Positions 25,042-33,781 of a DNA stretch of 64,000 nt are shown here, piece after piece. Position 1 is the stretch's first letter, and every line of letters begins with the position of its first letter. The notes beneath the pieces were generated by a model. That model was not told where the DNA came from, did no database searches, and saw only the letters and a list, made by a program, of their open reading frames with translations. A program made the translations under genes and the position numbers. This DNA is from Kitasatospora sp. NBC_01287 (GTDB lineage: Bacteria > Actinomycetota > Actinomycetes > Streptomycetales > Streptomycetaceae): positions 4,874,501 to 4,938,500 of the forward strand of contig NZ_JAPEPB010000001.1 of assembly GCF_026340565.1 (NCBI RefSeq). Reading direction: 5' to 3'.

Positions 25042-27534
25042 TCAGGCCGGCTGGACGTCCTGGATCCGGGCGAGCGCGAACTCCTCCCGCCCGTCACGGG
25101 CGTAGAGGAAGGGCGGGTCGAACTCCAGGCCGCTCAGCGTGTGCACGGTCCGCTCGCCGTCCGGGGTCAGGTAGGTGATGGTGATCGCGTGGTCGGCCTC
25201 CAGCGCGCCGGCCAGCCGGCGGATCGCCGAGGGCGTCAACTGCCGGGCCCGGTCGGCCAATGCCTCCTCCGTCCGGCGGTCCACCGCGGGCTGCCAGGGC
25301 TCCGCCACCGCCGCGGTCAGCAACCGGCTTGCGAGCGAGCGGAGTTCGGCGGGGGAGGCCGGAGTCCGCCCGGGGCGCGGCGCCGGCCGCTGGGCGGGCA
25401 CCAGCGGAGCCCGTTCGGCGCCCACCCGCTCGACCCGGACGGTGCCGTCGACCGCCTCCTCGATCGGCGCGTAGCCCTCGGCGCGCAGCGCCGTCAGGGT
25501 CGCCTCCGGCTCGGCCGCGCTGAGCAGCACGGTCGGGGCCAGCAGTCGCAGTCGCAGCGCGGCCAGCCGGCGGTGGGCGGCCAGCTCGGCGAGCAGGCCG
25601 GGATCGGGGCCGTGCAGTACGCAGCCGGGTGCCGTGACCTTGATCCGGCCGTGCCGGCGGGCCGTGTCGGTGATCAAGTAGGAGAGCGGCTGCGGGAGTC
25701 GGCCCTCGGCTCCGGCGGCCGTGCTGATCGCGGCCAGCTCGGCGGTGAGCTCCTGCGGACCGCGCCCCGCGTCCAGCGCGCGGCGGACGCTGGCGGGGCT
25801 GAACCGCCAGATCGAGGCGGTGCCGTGGGCCTCCCGGTCGGCGGCCGCGTCCAGCAGGGCGGCCAGGGGGCCGGTCGGCGGCCCGGTCACCACCGCTGTC
25901 AGGTCGGTGCCCAGCAGGGCTCGGCCCGTCGCGGCCGGGAGCAGCCGCGCGGCGCAGTCCAGCAGCGCCGTCGGCCGCTCGGCGCACTGCTCGGCGAGTG
26001 CGGCGCCGAGCGGTGACAGGGTGCCGCGCGCGACCAGGCCGAGCAGCTCGGTCTCCCGGATCACCGTGGCGAACGGTGTGCCGTCCTGGGGGAGTTGATC
26101 GGCCAGCGGGCGGTGCCAGGCGGCCAGCCGGCCCAGGCCGCTCGCCCGCGCCGCGCCCCGCCCGGCGGGCAGCCGGGCGGCCGCGGTGAGCACCCCGCGC
26201 CTGGCGTGCCGGCAGCTCTGGCTGGGCGGGCGGCTGATCAGGGCCGGCCACGCCTTGCCCTCGCGGTCCTGGGCGGCGGTCGGGGTGAACGGCAGCGTCC
26301 ACCAGGCCAGCGCCAGTTCGACCAGTTGCCGGGCCGGGTCCCGCCGCACCCACGTGTCGTACGCCGCGGTGACCAGCAGTTGGCCGCCGCCCGACTCCGG
26401 GTCGGTCGCGGGGTGCTTGCTCGGGGCGACCGTCCGGCGCGGGCCGCCCCTGCCGTTCGGGCGGCTCGCGCGGCTCGGGCCCGGGTCGGCCGCGCCGGTC
26501 AGCAGCCCGGCCGCGGCCGCGCTCTCCAGCACCAGCCGCACCACCGGCTCGGGGCACTGGGTCTGCCGTCCGAGCCGGCCCAGCTCGCGCGGGCCGACCC
26601 CGCCGCTCTTGAGCAGCGCAGGCGGGCGGGCCACGCACTCGGCGAGCACCGAGGCGGCCTGGGACGCGAAGGTGGTCGCGGCCGCGACGGCCTCGCGCTC
26701 CACCTCCGGCGGGCCGACCCGCACCAGGTCGGGCTCGGGCGGCGCCGGATCGAACGGGGCGTGCCAGCCGGGGCCGCGCAGCGCGAGGGTGACCTCGGCG
26801 GGCATCCGGGCCGACCCGTACCCGTGGTGGGACCGCACCAGCAGCCCGCGCTCGCGCGCCCAGCGCGCCGCGCGCCCCGCCTCACCCGAGGCGGCGCCCA
26901 CCAGCGCCTGGCGCACCACCCCGGACCGCGCGCCCTGCGCCAGCAGCTCACCCACCCCGGGCGGGGCGCCGGCCAACACCGCGGTCAGCCAGCCGGGTTC
27001 GGCGAACCGCTCGGCGAGCAGGGTCAGCCGCTGCTGCTTGGTGGCGGGCACCCGCAGCCGTAGCAGGGCCAGGATGGAGCGCAGCTCATCGCCGGTGGCC
27101 TCGGCCAGCAGCTCGGTGACCGGAGGCTCCAGGCCGAGTGCGTCGGGCCAGACCTGGCGCAGCGCCGGGACGCAGGCCAGCCGGTCGTGCGCGTCCGGCC
27201 AGACCAGGGCCTGGCCGGACAGCGCCAGCAGCGCGGTGTCCAGGCCCGCCGCCCGCTCGCCCTCGCGCGCGTCCAGCAGTCGGGCCAACTCGGAGCGGGG
27301 GGCCGGACCGCCGAGCGCGACCAGCGCCTCGGCGGCCTGCAGGCAGGGCAGCGGCAGACGGCGCAGCACGGCGCCCACCGCGGCCGGGCGGGCCAGCCGC
27401 TCGGCCAGCTCGGTCAGGCGCGCGGGCTCGGGCACGCCGGCGGTGTCGGGCCGGGCGCGCAGCAGGCGGTAGAGCCGCTCCTCGTCGAGCCCGTGCAGCC
27501 AGGCGGCGAGTTCGGGGGGTGGTGTCTCGGTGAT
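25042..27534 (-). CDS. helicase-C-terminal-domain-associated protein (Helicase_C_3 type), apparent ATC start
   Basis: About 830 residues. Actinobacterial protein with a middle winged-helix/helicase-associated region (KAWPALISRPPSQS onward) and a C-terminal Helicase_C_3-like part ending in a WYL-like strand pair, ITITYLTPDGERTVHTLSGLEF. No ATPase motifs, so probably a DNA-binding structural partner. The first standard start, GTG at 27435, lies inside conserved-looking sequence. The frame stays open 33 codons further (ITETPPPELAAWLHGLDEER) to a stop at 27543-27541 and contains no ATG/GTG/TTG. GAGGTGA sits six bases before ATC at 27534, so I place the start there. Confidence 0.75.
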   Translation of the reverse strand: MTETPPPELAAWLHGLDEERLYRLLRARPDTAGVPEPARLTELAERLARPAAVGAVLRRLPLPCLQAAEALVALGGPAPRSELARLLDAREGERAAGLDTALLALSGQALVWPDAHDRLACVPALRQVWPDALGLEPPVTELLAEATGDELRSILALLRLRVPATKQQRLTLLAERFAEPGWLTAVLAGAPPGVGELLAQGARSGVVRQALVGAASGEAGRAARWARERGLLVRSHHGYGSARMPAEVTLALRGPGWHAPFDPAPPEPDLVRVGPPEVEREAVAAATTFASQAASVLAECVARPPALLKSGGVGPRELGRLGRQTQCPEPVVRLVLESAAAAGLLTGAADPGPSRASRPNGRGGPRRTVAPSKHPATDPESGGGQLLVTAAYDTWVRRDPARQLVELALAWWTLPFTPTAAQDREGKAWPALISRPPSQSCRHARRGVLTAAARLPAGRGAARASGLGRLAAWHRPLADQLPQDGTPFATVIRETELLGLVARGTLSPLGAALAEQCAERPTALLDCAARLLPAATGRALLGTDLTAVVTGPPTGPLAALLDAAADREAHGTASIWRFSPASVRRALDAGRGPQELTAELAAISTAAGAEGRLPQPLSYLITDTARRHGRIKVTAPGCVLHGPDPGLLAELAAHRRLAALRLRLLAPTVLLSAAEPEATLTALRAEGYAPIEEAVDGTVRVERVGAERAPLVPAQRPAPRPGRTPASPAELRSLASRLLTAAVAEPWQPAVDRRTEEALADRARQLTPSAIRRLAGALEADHAITITYLTPDGERTVHTLSGLEFDPPFLYARDGREEFALARIQDVQPA

Positions 27535-27540
27535 GACGGC

Positions 27541-27547
27541 TCACCTC
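27541..27547 (-). promoter_or_regulatory. Shine-Dalgarno site pointing to an ATC start codon
   Basis: GAGGTGA on the minus strand, followed after six bases (GCCGTC) by ATC at 27534-27532. The site is as good as any in the window and no standard start codon lies within the right distance in this frame. It overlaps the in-frame stop TGA that bounds the reading frame. Confidence 0.6.
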
Positions 27548-27689
27548 GCTCGGTGCGGGCGGCCCGCGACCCATGGCGCTCCGGGCGCGTTCCGGGCGCG
27601 CTCCGGCGCCACTCGCGGGCTGCGACGGCTCTGTGACTGTGCGTCAGTCTAGGGCGCGGTGCGCTTGCCCGGGCCGGTTCGCCGGGATT

Positions 27690-27738
27690 GGCCGCGCCAG
27701 GGGGCGCGGGCGGGCCGCGCGCGCCCCCTGGCGCGGCC
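27690..27738. terminator. 19-bp stem terminator after the methyltransferase
   Basis: GGCCGCGCCAGGGGGCGCG (27690-27708) pairs perfectly with CGCGCCCCCTGGCGCGGCC (27720-27738). It ends the leftward methyltransferase transcript before the helicase-associated gene. Confidence 0.9.
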
Positions 27739-27769
27739 CGCCCGTGAGTCGGGCGGGCGTTGGCGCTCC

Positions 27770-28540
27770 TCAGGCGGGCTTGCGCGCCTCGATCAGGAAG
27801 CGCGCGGTCGTGGCCGTGAACGGGCCCTGGTGGCGGATCAGTTCGTCCAGCTCGCGGAGCTTCTCCCAGTACCGCTCGACGGTGAAGTCCGGCACCATCC
27901 AGATCACCTTGCGCAGGAAGTAGACCACCGCGCCGATGTCGAAGAACTCCGTGCGCAGTGACTCGGACCGCAGGTCGACCACCCGCAGCCCGGCGGCCTC
28001 GGCGGCCTGCCGGGCGTGCTCCGGGTGGCGCCCGGCGCGCACCTGCTCGGGCTGCGGGCCGAGGAAGAACTCCACCAGCTCGAAGACGCTGGCCGGGCCC
28101 ACCTGCTGGGAGAAGTAGCCGCCGCCGGGCCGCAGCACCCGGGCGATCTCCTCCCACCACACCGTCACCGGGTGCCGGCTGGTCACCAGGTCGAAGGCCT
28201 GGTCGGCGAAGGGCAGCGGCGGCCGGTCCTCGTCCGCCACCACGGCCACGCCCAGCGGGTGCAGCAGCCGGGTCGCCCGCGCCACGTTCGGCGGCCAGCC
28301 CTCGGTCGCCACGGTCAGCGGCGCGCGGGCCGAGGCGCCGGCCAGCACCTCGCCACCGCCGGTCTGCAGGTCAAGTGCCGCCCGGGCGCCGGCCAGCCGC
28401 TCGCCGAGCAGCCGCTGGTAGCCCCAGGACGGGCGCTGCTCGGTGGCCCGGCCGGCCAGCCAGGAGAAGTCCCAGCCCGTGACCGGGGCCTGCTCGGCCT
28501 CGGCCACCAGCTCCTCGAATGTCCGCATTTCCTCAGTCAT
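27770..28540 (-). CDS. SAM-dependent methyltransferase
   Basis: 256 residues. Motif I is reduced to ALDLQTGGGEVLAG (about residues 54-67), followed by LPFADQAFDLVTSRHPVTVWWEEIARVLRPGGGYFSQQVGP, the Methyltransf_11 post-motif region. The C-terminus (FFDIGAVVYFLRKVIWMVPDF) matches a streptomycete group of unknown substrate. ATG at 28540; a second ATG at 28528 has GAGGAA directly before it. Monocistronic, with its own terminator. Confidence 0.8.
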   Translation of the reverse strand: MTEEMRTFEELVAEAEQAPVTGWDFSWLAGRATEQRPSWGYQRLLGERLAGARAALDLQTGGGEVLAGASARAPLTVATEGWPPNVARATRLLHPLGVAVVADEDRPPLPFADQAFDLVTSRHPVTVWWEEIARVLRPGGGYFSQQVGPASVFELVEFFLGPQPEQVRAGRHPEHARQAAEAAGLRVVDLRSESLRTEFFDIGAVVYFLRKVIWMVPDFTVERYWEKLRELDELIRHQGPFTATTARFLIEARKPA

Positions 28541-28658
28541 GGGCGGATCATCCCAGTGAGTGGCGCGAGCGGCCAGGGATTTCCGTCCGCCGGCCCGGCC
28601 GCCCGGCCGGCGGATCAGGGACCGCTACCCGTACCGCGGGCCGGGCCGGGCCGCCCGC

Positions 28659-29483
28659 TCACTCGGGCAGCGCGCGGCTGAGCAGTACGACGGTGACGAA
28701 GGCCCGGTAGAGCCGCAGCGGGTCGTCGTCGGTGATCCGCACCGTCAGCTCGTCGACCGGCAGCACACCGTTGACCCAGGTGGCCAGCTCGGCGAGGCCG
28801 GCGTCGCGGAACCGGACGATCAGGGTGGCGGGCAGCTCGATCGCGGGCAGGGCCGCCTGGTCCGCCTCCGCGACCGCCAACCGGGCGGTGGCCCGGATCA
28901 GGTCCTGGGCCTCCTGCGGGTGCAGGCTGTCGGCGGCGAAGCGCGACACCGAGGTCTTCACCACCGCGGCGCGCACCCCCGGGCAGAACGGCCGTGCCTC
29001 CCGCGCCGTCACCTCGTCGCCGGTGATCAGCAGGATCGGGACGCCGTGCCCGAGCGCCACCAGCGCGTTGATCCCGCTCTCGCCGGCGGGCAGCCCGTTC
29101 AGCCGCACCTCGGCGATGGCGCGCGGGTTGTAGGTGTGCGAGAGCGTCGAGACGGGGCCGCCCATCGAGCCGTGGTACGAGACGAAGAAGACGCCGTCGT
29201 AGGAGGGGTCGAGGCCCTGCATCATGTAGAACGGCTTGTGCCGGCCGGCCAGGTAGCGGGCCCGGCCGGCCAGGGCGTCCGGGCGCAGGTTGGCCATCGC
29301 CCCGTGCGAGTCGTTGACCAGGAACGCGCTCGCGCCGCCGCTCTCGGCGCCCTCGATCGCCGCGTTGACCTCCTGCAGCAGCAACTCCCGGTAGTGGCCG
29401 TGGTCGGCGCCGGAGGAGCGGCACTGCTCCCAGTCGACCACCCCGGCCGTCCCCTCCATGTCCGATGAAATGAAGATTTTCAA
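28659..29483 (-). CDS. M55-family D-aminopeptidase (DppA-like)
   Basis: 274 residues. N-terminal KIFISSDMEGTAGVVDWEQC gives the zinc-binding Asp/Glu pair, VNDSHGAMANL the next metal ligands, and VSYHGSMGG/LSHTYNP follow, as in DppA. The enzyme family removes N-terminal D-amino acids from D-peptides, such as those released from cell wall, and forms decameric rings in the cytoplasm. ATG at 29483 with GGGAGGG upstream. No peptide transporter is adjacent. Confidence 0.87.
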   Translation of the reverse strand: MKIFISSDMEGTAGVVDWEQCRSSGADHGHYRELLLQEVNAAIEGAESGGASAFLVNDSHGAMANLRPDALAGRARYLAGRHKPFYMMQGLDPSYDGVFFVSYHGSMGGPVSTLSHTYNPRAIAEVRLNGLPAGESGINALVALGHGVPILLITGDEVTAREARPFCPGVRAAVVKTSVSRFAADSLHPQEAQDLIRATARLAVAEADQAALPAIELPATLIVRFRDAGLAELATWVNGVLPVDELTVRITDDDPLRLYRAFVTVVLLSRALPE

Positions 29484-29555
29484 GGGCCCTCCCGCCAGGC
29501 GCTGTTGACCGGTCGCCGCAGTCTGGCACGCGGGGTGGGCCGAGGTGGTGGGCGA

Positions 29556-30473
29556 TCACGGCGCCGACTGGTGCACCGTCACGTTCCCGGCCGCCTCCCG
29601 CAGTGCGTCGAGTAGCCGGCTCAGCGCGGGGCGGGTGGGCGCCGCGGCCCGCACCGCCGCGTAGACCGCCCGCACCGGCTCCGGGTTGCGGACCGCGCGC
29701 ACGACCACGCCCGGGTGGCGGCTGCCCAGCCCCATCCGCGGGATCAGGCCGACGCCGAGCCCGGCGGCGACGAACCCCTGCGCCGTGGCGTAGTCGCCGC
29801 TCTCGACGACGAAGTCCGGGCTGAACCCGGCCGCGCCGCAGGCCTGGAGGACCGGGTCCAGGCAGGGACCGGGCGTGTCGCTGCCGACCCACGGCTCGTC
29901 GGCGAGGTCGGCCAGGTCGAGCCGCTCCTTCGCGGCGAGCCGGTGGCCGCTGGGCAGGACGGCGAGGTAGTGGTCGTCGGCCAGGTGCGTGAACCGGATG
30001 CCGTCGACCGGCCCGTGGTCCGGCGGGCGGACCACGAGGGCCACGTCGGCGCCGCGCGCCCGCACCTCGGGGAGCGACTCCTCGGGGTCGCTCAGCCGCA
30101 GTTCGATCCGGATGCCGGGTTGCTCCCGGCGCAGCGCCGCCACGGCGGGGACCACCATGGTCGCTCCCGCCGTGGCGAAGTAGCGGACCGCCAGCCGGCC
30201 GGTTCGTCCGGCCCGCAGCTCGGCCAGCGCGGTCTCCGCCTCGGCGACGTGCCGGCCGATGGCGGCCGCGTGGTCGGTGAGCAGCCGCCCGGCCTCCGTC
30301 GGGCGCACCCCGCGTCCGGTGCGCTCCAGCAGCTCGATCCCGGCCTCCTTCTCCAGGGCCGCCATCTGCTGGCTGACGGCGGACGGGGTGTATCCGAGGT
30401 TCCGGGCCGCCGCGGTGACCGAGCCGCTGGTGACCACGGCCCGCAGCAACTGCATGCGTCGCACATCAAGCAT
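29556..30473 (-). CDS. LysR-family transcriptional regulator
   Basis: 305 residues. Winged helix-turn-helix at the N-terminus (MQLLRAVVTSGSVTAAARNLGYTPSAVSQQMAALEKEAG split over residues 7-45) and a periplasmic-binding-like effector domain (about 90-295). Divergent from the DMT exporter gene across a 101-bp gap, the usual place for a LysR regulator that controls its neighbour. The effector is unknown. Confidence 0.9.
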   Translation of the reverse strand: MLDVRRMQLLRAVVTSGSVTAAARNLGYTPSAVSQQMAALEKEAGIELLERTGRGVRPTEAGRLLTDHAAAIGRHVAEAETALAELRAGRTGRLAVRYFATAGATMVVPAVAALRREQPGIRIELRLSDPEESLPEVRARGADVALVVRPPDHGPVDGIRFTHLADDHYLAVLPSGHRLAAKERLDLADLADEPWVGSDTPGPCLDPVLQACGAAGFSPDFVVESGDYATAQGFVAAGLGVGLIPRMGLGSRHPGVVVRAVRNPEPVRAVYAAVRAAAPTRPALSRLLDALREAAGNVTVHQSAP

Positions 30474-30574
30474 GTAGGTGAGCTTAATCCTCCCTGCAGA
30501 TCTTTTCGCTTGTCTTACAGCGATCCCCGGGAGACCGTACGAGGAGCCGAAAGGACCGACCGGGGAGGTGGACA

Positions 30575-31582
30575 GTGCTCAGCGGCTCGCGCGCGACCCT
30601 CGTCCGGATGGCCGTCCTCGCGCTGCTGTGGGGATCGGGCTTCCTGTGGATCAAGCTCGCCCTGGACGGCGGCCTCTCCCCGCTGCACATCACCGTCATC
30701 CGCAGCCTGCTGGGAGCGGGGGTGCTGCTGCTCCTGGCCCGCGCCCGTGGCGGCCGGCTGCCGCGCGACCGGCGGACCTGGGGCCACCTCGTGGTGGCGG
30801 CCTTCTTCTGCAACGCGCTGCCGTTCTTCCTGCAGGGCATCGCCGAACAGAGCGTCGACTCCGGCGTGGCCGGCGTGCTGAACGCCACCACTCCGCTGTG
30901 GTCCCTGGCCATCGGGACCGCGCTCGGCACGGAGCGCGGCCTCGGTCCGGTCCGGGTGGCCGGGTTGCTGGTCGGCTTCGGCGGCGCGGTGCTCATCTTC
31001 GCCCCGTGGCAGCGGGGCGGCCTGGCCGGCTGGGGCGGGGCGGCGCTGCTCGCCTCGTCCCTCAGCTACGCGGTGGCCTTCGCCTACATGGCCCGGTACC
31101 TGGTCGGTTCGGGGAGCGCGCCACTGGCCCGCTCGGCCGCCCAACTCCTCGCCGCCGCCGGTCTGAGCTCCCTGGCGTTGCCGGCGGGGCCGGCGGCAGC
31201 GGCATCGGCCACGCCCACGCTCGGCGCGGTGGCCGCCGTGGTGGTCCTGGGTGTCCTCGGTACGGGTGTCACGTTCCACCTCAACACCCGGTTGATCGCC
31301 GACGAGGGACCCACCGCCGCGGCCACCGTCGGCTATCTGCTGCCGGTGGTCTCGGTGGGGCTGGGCGCGATCGTCCTCGGCGAGCGGGTGGGGGGACGGG
31401 TGTTGGCGGGCATGGCGCTGGTGCTGATCGGCGTGGGGCTGACGCGCCGTCAGCGCCGGCCACGCAGTGGCACCGCTGCCCCGACCGCCGCCGGCCCGCC
31501 CGGCGCCCCGTCGCGGCGGGGCACCGGATCGAGAGCCCGCCGAGATCGGGTGTCCGAGACATCGAGCACAGGACGAAACTGA
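30575..31582 (+). CDS. EamA/DMT-family exporter
   Basis: 335 residues, ten hydrophobic segments in two EamA halves (ALLWGSGFLWIKLAL and the second half beginning near AALLASSLSYAVAFAY). Likely exports amino acids or other small metabolites. The C-terminal 45 residues are a soluble Arg/Ser/Pro-rich tail. GTG at 30575 follows GGGGAGGTG. Its stop lies three bases before the MFS start, so the two exporters form one operon, probably under the divergent LysR protein. Confidence 0.87.
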   Translation: MLSGSRATLVRMAVLALLWGSGFLWIKLALDGGLSPLHITVIRSLLGAGVLLLLARARGGRLPRDRRTWGHLVVAAFFCNALPFFLQGIAEQSVDSGVAGVLNATTPLWSLAIGTALGTERGLGPVRVAGLLVGFGGAVLIFAPWQRGGLAGWGGAALLASSLSYAVAFAYMARYLVGSGSAPLARSAAQLLAAAGLSSLALPAGPAAAASATPTLGAVAAVVVLGVLGTGVTFHLNTRLIADEGPTAAATVGYLLPVVSVGLGAIVLGERVGGRVLAGMALVLIGVGLTRRQRRPRSGTAAPTAAGPPGAPSRRGTGSRARRDRVSETSSTGRN

Positions 31583-31584
31583 CC

Positions 31585-32871
31585 ATGCAGGTCGAATCAC
31601 CTTGGCGCAACGCCGACTTCCGTACCCTCTTCAGCGCGACGACGTTCAGCCAGCTCGGCACCAACGTCGGCTACGTCGCCATCCCGTTCATCGCCGTCTC
31701 CGCGCTCGACGCGAGTCCCGGCCAGGTCGGGGCGCTCGCCACGCTCAGCACGGTCGCCTTCCTGCTGATCGGCCTGCCCGCCGGAGCCTGGGTGGACCGG
31801 ATGCGGCAACGGCGGGTGCTGATCGGTGCCGATCTGCTGCGGGCGGTCATCCTCGCCACCGTCCCGCTGGCCTGGTGGCTCGGCTCCCTCACGCTCGCCC
31901 AGCTGTACGCGGTCGTGCTGCTGAGCGGCATCGCCACCGTCTTCTTCGACGTCGGCTCGCAGAGCGTGCTGCCGCAGCTGGTCGGGCGCGCGGGGCTGGT
32001 CCGGGCGAACGCCGCCGTGGTGAGCCTGATCGCCCTCGCCAATGTGGCGGGCCGGGGCGCGGGCGGCGGGCTGGTCCAACTGCTCACCGCCCCGGTGGCC
32101 GTGGCCGGCGCGGCCGCGAGCTTCCTGGCCTCGGCGCTGCGCCTGATCGCGATCCGACCCGCGCCCCGGCCGGGCCCGCCGCTGTCCGGGCCGGCCGTGC
32201 GGTTGGGCGCGCAGATCGCCGAGGGGGTGCGGCACGTCTTCGGCAACGGGGAGTTGCGGGCGCTGGCGCTCACCGCGGCCCTCACCAACCTCGGCTCGCA
32301 GATCGTCAACACCATGCTCCCGGTCCTGTTCATCCGCGAACTCCACTACTCAGCAGCCGTGTTGGGACTCTTCTGGGCGATGGGCGGGGTGGGCCTGCTG
32401 CTCGGTGCCCGCTGCGCCCGGCCGCTCGCCAGGCGCCTGGGCTACGGCCGCACGCTCGGCCTGCTCGGCCTCTGGCTGGCGCCGGCGGGGCTGCTCGTCC
32501 CGCTGGTGGGCCGTGGCCCCGGGCTGTGGGTGGCCGGGACCGGCTGGCTGCTGGCCATGTTCAAGACCGGGATGGACAACGTGCTGGGGGTGAGCCTGCG
32601 GCAGCGGGCGACGCCGGACGCCCTGCTCGGCCGGATGAACGCCACCTTCCGCTTCCTGCTCACGGGCGCGCTCGCGGTCGGCTCCGCGGTGTCGGGTCTG
32701 ATCGGTGAGCTGGCCTCGGTGCGGACCACGCTCTGGGTGGGCGCGGCCTTCCTGGCGACGGCCTTCCTGCCCGTCTTCTGCTCCCCGGTCCGGCGGCGGC
32801 GCGAACTTCCGGAGCAGCAAGGGGCGGTGGGGAGCGGTGCGGCAGGTCCGGCCCCGGCGGTGCGGTCCTGA
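31585..32871 (+). CDS. MFS exporter
   Basis: 428 residues, about twelve membrane segments. N-terminal WRNADFRTLFSATTFSQLGTNVGYVAIPF and the loop VDRMRQRRVLIGADLLRA are typical of the enterobactin-exporter-like (EntS, MFS_3) group of drug and siderophore exporters. ATG at 31585 with AGGA in the end of the preceding gene. Translationally close to the EamA exporter. Substrate unknown. Confidence 0.85.
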   Translation: MQVESPWRNADFRTLFSATTFSQLGTNVGYVAIPFIAVSALDASPGQVGALATLSTVAFLLIGLPAGAWVDRMRQRRVLIGADLLRAVILATVPLAWWLGSLTLAQLYAVVLLSGIATVFFDVGSQSVLPQLVGRAGLVRANAAVVSLIALANVAGRGAGGGLVQLLTAPVAVAGAAASFLASALRLIAIRPAPRPGPPLSGPAVRLGAQIAEGVRHVFGNGELRALALTAALTNLGSQIVNTMLPVLFIRELHYSAAVLGLFWAMGGVGLLLGARCARPLARRLGYGRTLGLLGLWLAPAGLLVPLVGRGPGLWVAGTGWLLAMFKTGMDNVLGVSLRQRATPDALLGRMNATFRFLLTGALAVGSAVSGLIGELASVRTTLWVGAAFLATAFLPVFCSPVRRRRELPEQQGAVGSGAAGPAPAVRS

Positions 32872-32872
32872 C

Positions 32873-32962
32873 CCGGCCCTGTGCCCGCTCCGCGGCCGCC
32901 TGTCCGGCGGTCGACGAGTGCGTGCCGCAGGCGCTCAACGCCAGCAGGGTGGCGCCGGCCAT
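32873..32962 (-). pseudogene. possible lipoprotein gene remnant
   Basis: Reading leftward from 32962: MAGATLLALSACGTHSSTAG, a hydrophobic run with lipobox LSAC. Upstream codons (TRPRIPL) look like the basic head of the same signal peptide but contain no start codon before a stop. Downstream the frame runs into the antisense of the MFS gene. It may be the start of a lipoprotein gene truncated when these genes came together. Weakly supported. Confidence 0.3.
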
Positions 32963-33034
32963 GAGTGGAATCCGTGGACGCGTGCTGGTTGCAGCCCTTC
33001 ACACGCCCCTCGAAGCGCTCCGCAGGTAGCCCCG

Positions 33035-33781
33035 CTACGCGTCCCGGCCACGCAGGGTGCGCAGACCGCCGTACGCGGCCGCGGCGGCCCAGAGGGCCAT
33101 GACGGCCAGGCCCGTCCAGTGGCCGTAGACCGTGTGCGGGTCGTCCGCGAAGCGCATGGCGTACTGGCCGGCGCGGTCCGGCAGGAACTGGACGACGGCT
33201 CGCGCCCCCGGGACCCCGCTCAGCAGGTTGGTGCCCAGGAAGATGGCCGGCACCAGGAGTCCCATCGCGGCGGTGAGGTTGCGCAGCATCGTGGTGGCGC
33301 CCAGGCAGAAGACCATCAGCAGCGCGGGGTAGAGGGCGCAGGCCACCACGCCTCGCACCGGAGCCGGGTCGCTCCAGACCACGTGGGCCCGCCACAGGGT
33401 CGCCCGGCCGACCAGCAGGCACCCGGCGGAGCAGGCGAGGCCCGCCGCGAGTCCCACGCCCGCGCCGAGCGCGAGCTTGCTCCCGTAGAGCAGGCCGCGG
33501 CGGGGGACGGCGGTGAGCGAGCCGCGGATGGTGCCGGAGTTGTACTCCTGCCCGATCAGCAGCACCCCGAAGCAGACGAATGCGAGTTGCCCGAAGTACA
33601 GGCCGTAGTAGACGGCCAGGCTGGGGTCCCGGACGAACAGGTCCTGGACGTTCCCGTACGCGGCGCAGACCATGAGCGAGGCGGCGATGCTGGTGACCAC
33701 CCCGCCGACCGGCAGCGCCCAGAGCCAGGGCAGCGTGCCGACCTTGGTCCACTCCGACCGCAGGACGGCCCGGGCGTTCAC
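33035..33781 (-). CDS. ABC transporter permease (ABC-2 type)
   Basis: 248 residues with six membrane segments. N-terminal RSEWTKVGTLPWLWALPVGG is the typical entry of streptomycete ABC-2 permeases, and GQEYNSGTIRGSLTAVPRRG is the conserved coupling region. Pairs with the ATP-binding protein encoded just upstream; ATGA overlap couples their translation. Likely an exporter or a self-protection pump against a membrane-active compound, regulated by the divergent two-component system. Confidence 0.88.
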   Translation of the reverse strand: MNARAVLRSEWTKVGTLPWLWALPVGGVVTSIAASLMVCAAYGNVQDLFVRDPSLAVYYGLYFGQLAFVCFGVLLIGQEYNSGTIRGSLTAVPRRGLLYGSKLALGAGVGLAAGLACSAGCLLVGRATLWRAHVVWSDPAPVRGVVACALYPALLMVFCLGATTMLRNLTAAMGLLVPAIFLGTNLLSGVPGARAVVQFLPDRAGQYAMRFADDPHTVYGHWTGLAVMALWAAAAAYGGLRTLRGRDA

